Assembly (NCBI GenBank): GCA_030142905.1
Contig: JASJOG010000602.1
Span: 29,074 to 93,073 of the forward strand
Origin: Heliopora coerulea
Taxonomy: Eukaryota; Cnidaria; Anthozoa; Scleralcyonacea; Helioporidae
Length of the DNA stretch: 64,000 nucleotides
Reading direction: 5' to 3'
Shown: positions 61,926 to 64,000 of the stretch, piece by piece
How positions within the stretch are numbered: position 1 is the first letter of the stretch
How the letters are laid out: the number at the start of each line of letters is the position of its first letter
Program-made: the position numbers and the translations under genes
The notes under the pieces: generated by a model
What the model saw: the letters and a program-made list of their open reading frames with translations, nothing else
Told to the model about the DNA's origin: nothing
Databases searched by the model: none

Positions 61926-62876
61926 GTGTCCATGGGGTCGTCATTAGGTCCTGTTTTAGCCAATATTATTCTTATGGAATTTGAAAAAGAAGTGGTTTCC
62001 GAGTTAATCAAATCTGGCATCATAAAATTTTACCGATGCTATGTTGATGATACTTTGGCGCTCGTTAAACCCGGTGATATTCTTTTCGTATTATCCAAAT
62101 TTAACAATTTCGACAAAAACCTAAAGTTCACGGTTGACAGCTTTTCTGATGGTAACACTCACTTTCTTGATTTAAAAATCTCTGACGATGACATCGATGT
62201 GTATCGAGAAGATACTCACACCGGCCAATACACCCACTATTCCAGCTTTGAACCCTTTAGTCGCAAAGTTACTTGGATAACTCTTTGTTTTACCGCGCCT
62301 TCAAAATATACAACAGCTCTTTGTTACTCAACCGGCAAATTCATTCTCTCAAATCCTTTATTGTCTTGGAATGGTTTTCCAGCCAAAGTTAGAAACTTGC
62401 TCATTAAAAAACTCAAAGGCAAGCATTTCGGCAACACCACCTCTTCCAACAAGCCCTTTGATGACAATGATCCCAAAATTTGGCTAAGACTTCCCTACCT
62501 TGGTAAACAAGGTGAGTTTCTTGTTCGAAACTTAATTAAAAAACTACGGCGTAACCTAAAAGTTAAAGTTAATTTTGTTGTCATTTATCAAACCAAAAAA
62601 ACTGCCTTTTTCGTTTGCAATAAAGACAAAATACCCGACCTTTCTCGAAACAACGTCATTTATGAAATCACTTGTCCTGGTTGTAATGACAAATATATTG
62701 GCAAAACAGAGCGCTGTCTAAAAACCCGCCTTTCGGAACACTCTTACAACATCTTCTCAGATGTCCACATGCCCACTATCTCACTAACCTCAATTCTCTC
62801 TTTGATAATCTTAACAACTCCTCTCCGCCTTCCCAATCATATCTCAATAATTTTATCTTTAATAACTGTAAGATAA
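61926..62876 (+). CDS. PLE-2 reverse transcriptase fragment with GIY-YIG domain
   Basis: 316 codons. Starts inside the RT (MGSSLGPVLANIILMEF), catalytic box CYVDDTLALV, then FLDLKISDDDI and the GIY-YIG domain (YEITCPGCNDKYIGKTERCL). The RT N-terminal half is missing; the preceding EQVEG codons are in the same frame, but nothing upstream. Non-autonomous. Confidence 0.8.
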   Translation: MSMGSSLGPVLANIILMEFEKEVVSELIKSGIIKFYRCYVDDTLALVKPGDILFVLSKFNNFDKNLKFTVDSFSDGNTHFLDLKISDDDIDVYREDTHTGQYTHYSSFEPFSRKVTWITLCFTAPSKYTTALCYSTGKFILSNPLLSWNGFPAKVRNLLIKKLKGKHFGNTTSSNKPFDDNDPKIWLRLPYLGKQGEFLVRNLIKKLRRNLKVKVNFVVIYQTKKTAFFVCNKDKIPDLSRNNVIYEITCPGCNDKYIGKTERCLKTRLSEHSYNIFSDVHMPTISLTSILSLIILTTPLRLPNHISIILSLITVR

Positions 62877-63115
62877 TTCATTCTTGTAAATTCAGTATTT
62901 CGAACCTATCTTAATCAAACTTAACAAGCCGAGAATGAACAGTGACCTAAAGGACAGCAAAGAACTTTCACTTTTCGTCTGATCCGACATTTCCATATCT
63001 CTCAGCCACTCGACAATTGTCTGGCTTTTCTCTCGTCTAGCTGTCAATCTCACATGTGTTAATATCCGACTATGTTAATTTCGTTGTTAATAACCGATGA
63101 CATCATCCTTGTAAT

Positions 63116-63118
<3 letters not shown>

Positions 63119-63163
<45 letters not shown>
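63119..63163. repeat. (AT)n microsatellite in PLE-2 right arm
   Basis: About 22 AT units. Confidence 0.97.
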
Positions 63164-63164
<1 letters not shown>

Positions 63165-63191
63165 CGTAGTGAACTTTATAAACATCTTGGT

Positions 63192-63220
63192 CTGATGATG
63201 ACTCTGAAATAGAGCCGAAA
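63192..63220 (+). ncRNA. hammerhead-ribozyme-like core in PLE-2 right arm
   Basis: Canonical CTGATGA (63192-63198), imperfect stem around GAAAT (CTCT/AGAG), then GAAA (63217-63220). Position in the terminal repeat matches the known hammerheads of Penelope-like elements. Confidence 0.5.
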
Positions 63221-63353
63221 TATTACCGTTTTCAACTTGTCTGTTTCTTGTTCCAACTTGAATATCAAGTCACAAGATGACAATTTTCGGTCTGTGTTTT
63301 ATTCTTTACTTTTTCAAATTGTCCTCTGGTTGTGGTTTTTGGACTATTCTATA

Positions 63354-63619
63354 ATCTCCATCTAAATCGAAATAATTAAGGATCTCATTATTGGCTTTTG
63401 TTAATATTTTTCTTGCAGATGACTTATTTATTATTTTTCTTGCATTGCTAGTAAAAGTTTTTTTTTTCTTCTGTCACCATTTACAGAATAAGCTTTAATT
63501 GTTACAATAAAGTTTTTACCTTTGTTATTCTTTACAAGTTCTATAACGCTTGCATTAGTAAATCGAAATTCTTTTCTGAGATCTCTACATTTTACTGCAA
63601 ATATCTCATAGGAATCCAT
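63354..63619 (-). pseudogene. probable PolB N-terminus (Polinton-3), cut by PLE-2
   Basis: Start at 63619 after a TATATTATAG context: MDSYEIFAVKCRDLRKEFRF. After a shift in a T-run near 63460 comes SARKILTKANNEILNYFDLD, and it runs to the PLE-2 target duplication, beyond which coding continues at 60816 (HEIDFFTVDENA). The order and start context support one PolB gene. Confidence 0.6.
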
Positions 63620-63639
63620 CTATAATATACTAAATGATT

Positions 63640-64000
63640 ATTTCCTTAAGCCCCTTTAAGCCACTTTAAAAAGTGCAGACAATTACAATCTGTATTCCAT
63701 TCTAAATAATCGGTCATCAAATTTCTCCTTCGTCTTGGATTCAATCAAGTGTTTTAAATGACAATTTAATGGAATTCCTCTTCTACTACAAAGTCTTATA
63801 ATGTAATAATTATATCTTGCTACATTCCTACCACTTATTTATTTTTCCTTTTTCATAATGTCTACAACTTTCATAAAATGATCTATAATAATGTTAATAT
63901 ATTGACTATCGATACATTCTCGCAGTTTTTTATACATCCATTTGCTTCTAGTATGGACAGACTTCTTCTATTTCATCCATATATTTTCAATCCATTCTCC
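63640..64000 (-). pseudogene. coding-like Polinton-3 remnant
   Basis: Minus-strand pieces such as NVARYNYYIIRLCSRRGIPL and LIESKTKEKFDDRLFRMEYR are interrupted by stops. No family recognised; lies directly upstream of PolB. Confidence 0.3.

Larger units (their letters stand above)
60828..63342. mobile_element. palindromic Penelope-like element (PLE-2)
   Basis: ACTATTCTATA flanks it (60817-60827, 63343-63353). Outward-facing inverted arms share the 3' part of an RT/GIY-YIG gene, an (AT)n tract and a hammerhead-like motif. About 35 bp between the right arm and the right duplication are unique, as in PLE-1. Confidence 0.88.
53746..64000. mobile_element. Polinton-3 remnant, inverted relative to Polinton-1
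   Basis: A rightward fragment of the 536-aa gene, small leftward ORFs and a leftward PolB gene make up the element. It is interrupted by a SINE array, a Crypton and a Penelope-like element. Its right end is outside the window. Confidence 0.75.

Overview
The window is A+T-rich eukaryotic DNA, almost certainly from an invertebrate animal. The evidence is a spliced GT-AG intron, THAP, SWIM and HECT domains, Penelope-like and non-LTR retroelements, and Tc1, pogo, MULE, Crypton and ISL2EU transposons. I cannot name the species; the mixture would fit a cnidarian-like or other early-branching marine genome. I see no ordinary host gene. The window is a stack of mobile elements built around at least three Polinton/Maverick (adintovirus-like) proviral elements.

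Polinton-1 (1 to about 13700) is the best preserved. A leftward module holds an AT-hook protein, a SAP/NUMOD1 protein, small membrane/coiled-coil proteins, two tail-fibre-like proteins with lectin-type heads, a penton-like protein and a large 536-aa protein. It diverges across only 21 bp from a rightward module: chromodomain integrase, a membrane protein, the F54H12.2-type major capsid protein, the A32/FtsK-like packaging ATPase and a small helical protein. Most start codons sit in a TATA(A/T)AATAAATG-like context, often overlapping the end of the previous gene. Clusters of 4-5 bp stem/3-nt loop GC-rich mini-hairpins are scattered through the element, several inside reading frames. Lesions (an in-frame TGA, a capsid frameshift, a broken fibre gene) show decay. 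DNA polymerase B and the protease are not in the visible part.

13.7-24.1 kb holds decayed elements: a HECT-ligase-like gene, a PolB C-terminal remnant, a MULE transposase, a truncated non-LTR element, an SGNH-hydrolase fragment and an RT fragment with a YRDD box. 24.1-42.3 kb is Polinton-2, sharing genes in order with Polinton-1. It is interrupted by an ISL2EU transposon (AT target duplication) and by an 11.7-kb RTE-like retroelement (11-bp duplication). That retroelement itself contains a palindromic Penelope-like element (14-bp duplication) and a CR1/L2-like element. The host gene cut by the RTE-like element is a BRO-N/VRR-NUC fusion.

42.3-49.9 kb is a Crypton-like tyrosine-recombinase element split by a pogo-like transposon (TA duplication), which is itself split by a second ISL2EU (AT duplication). 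Then follow a Tc1-like element with IR/DR ends (50.0-51.7), a CR1-like retroelement (51.7-53.7), and Polinton-3 (53.8 to the end). In Polinton-3 a SINE array interrupts the 536-aa-protein homologue, and the protein-primed PolB gene is interrupted by a second Crypton copy and a second palindromic Penelope-like element (11-bp duplication). The flanking gene halves and target duplications let the insertion history be read almost base by base.
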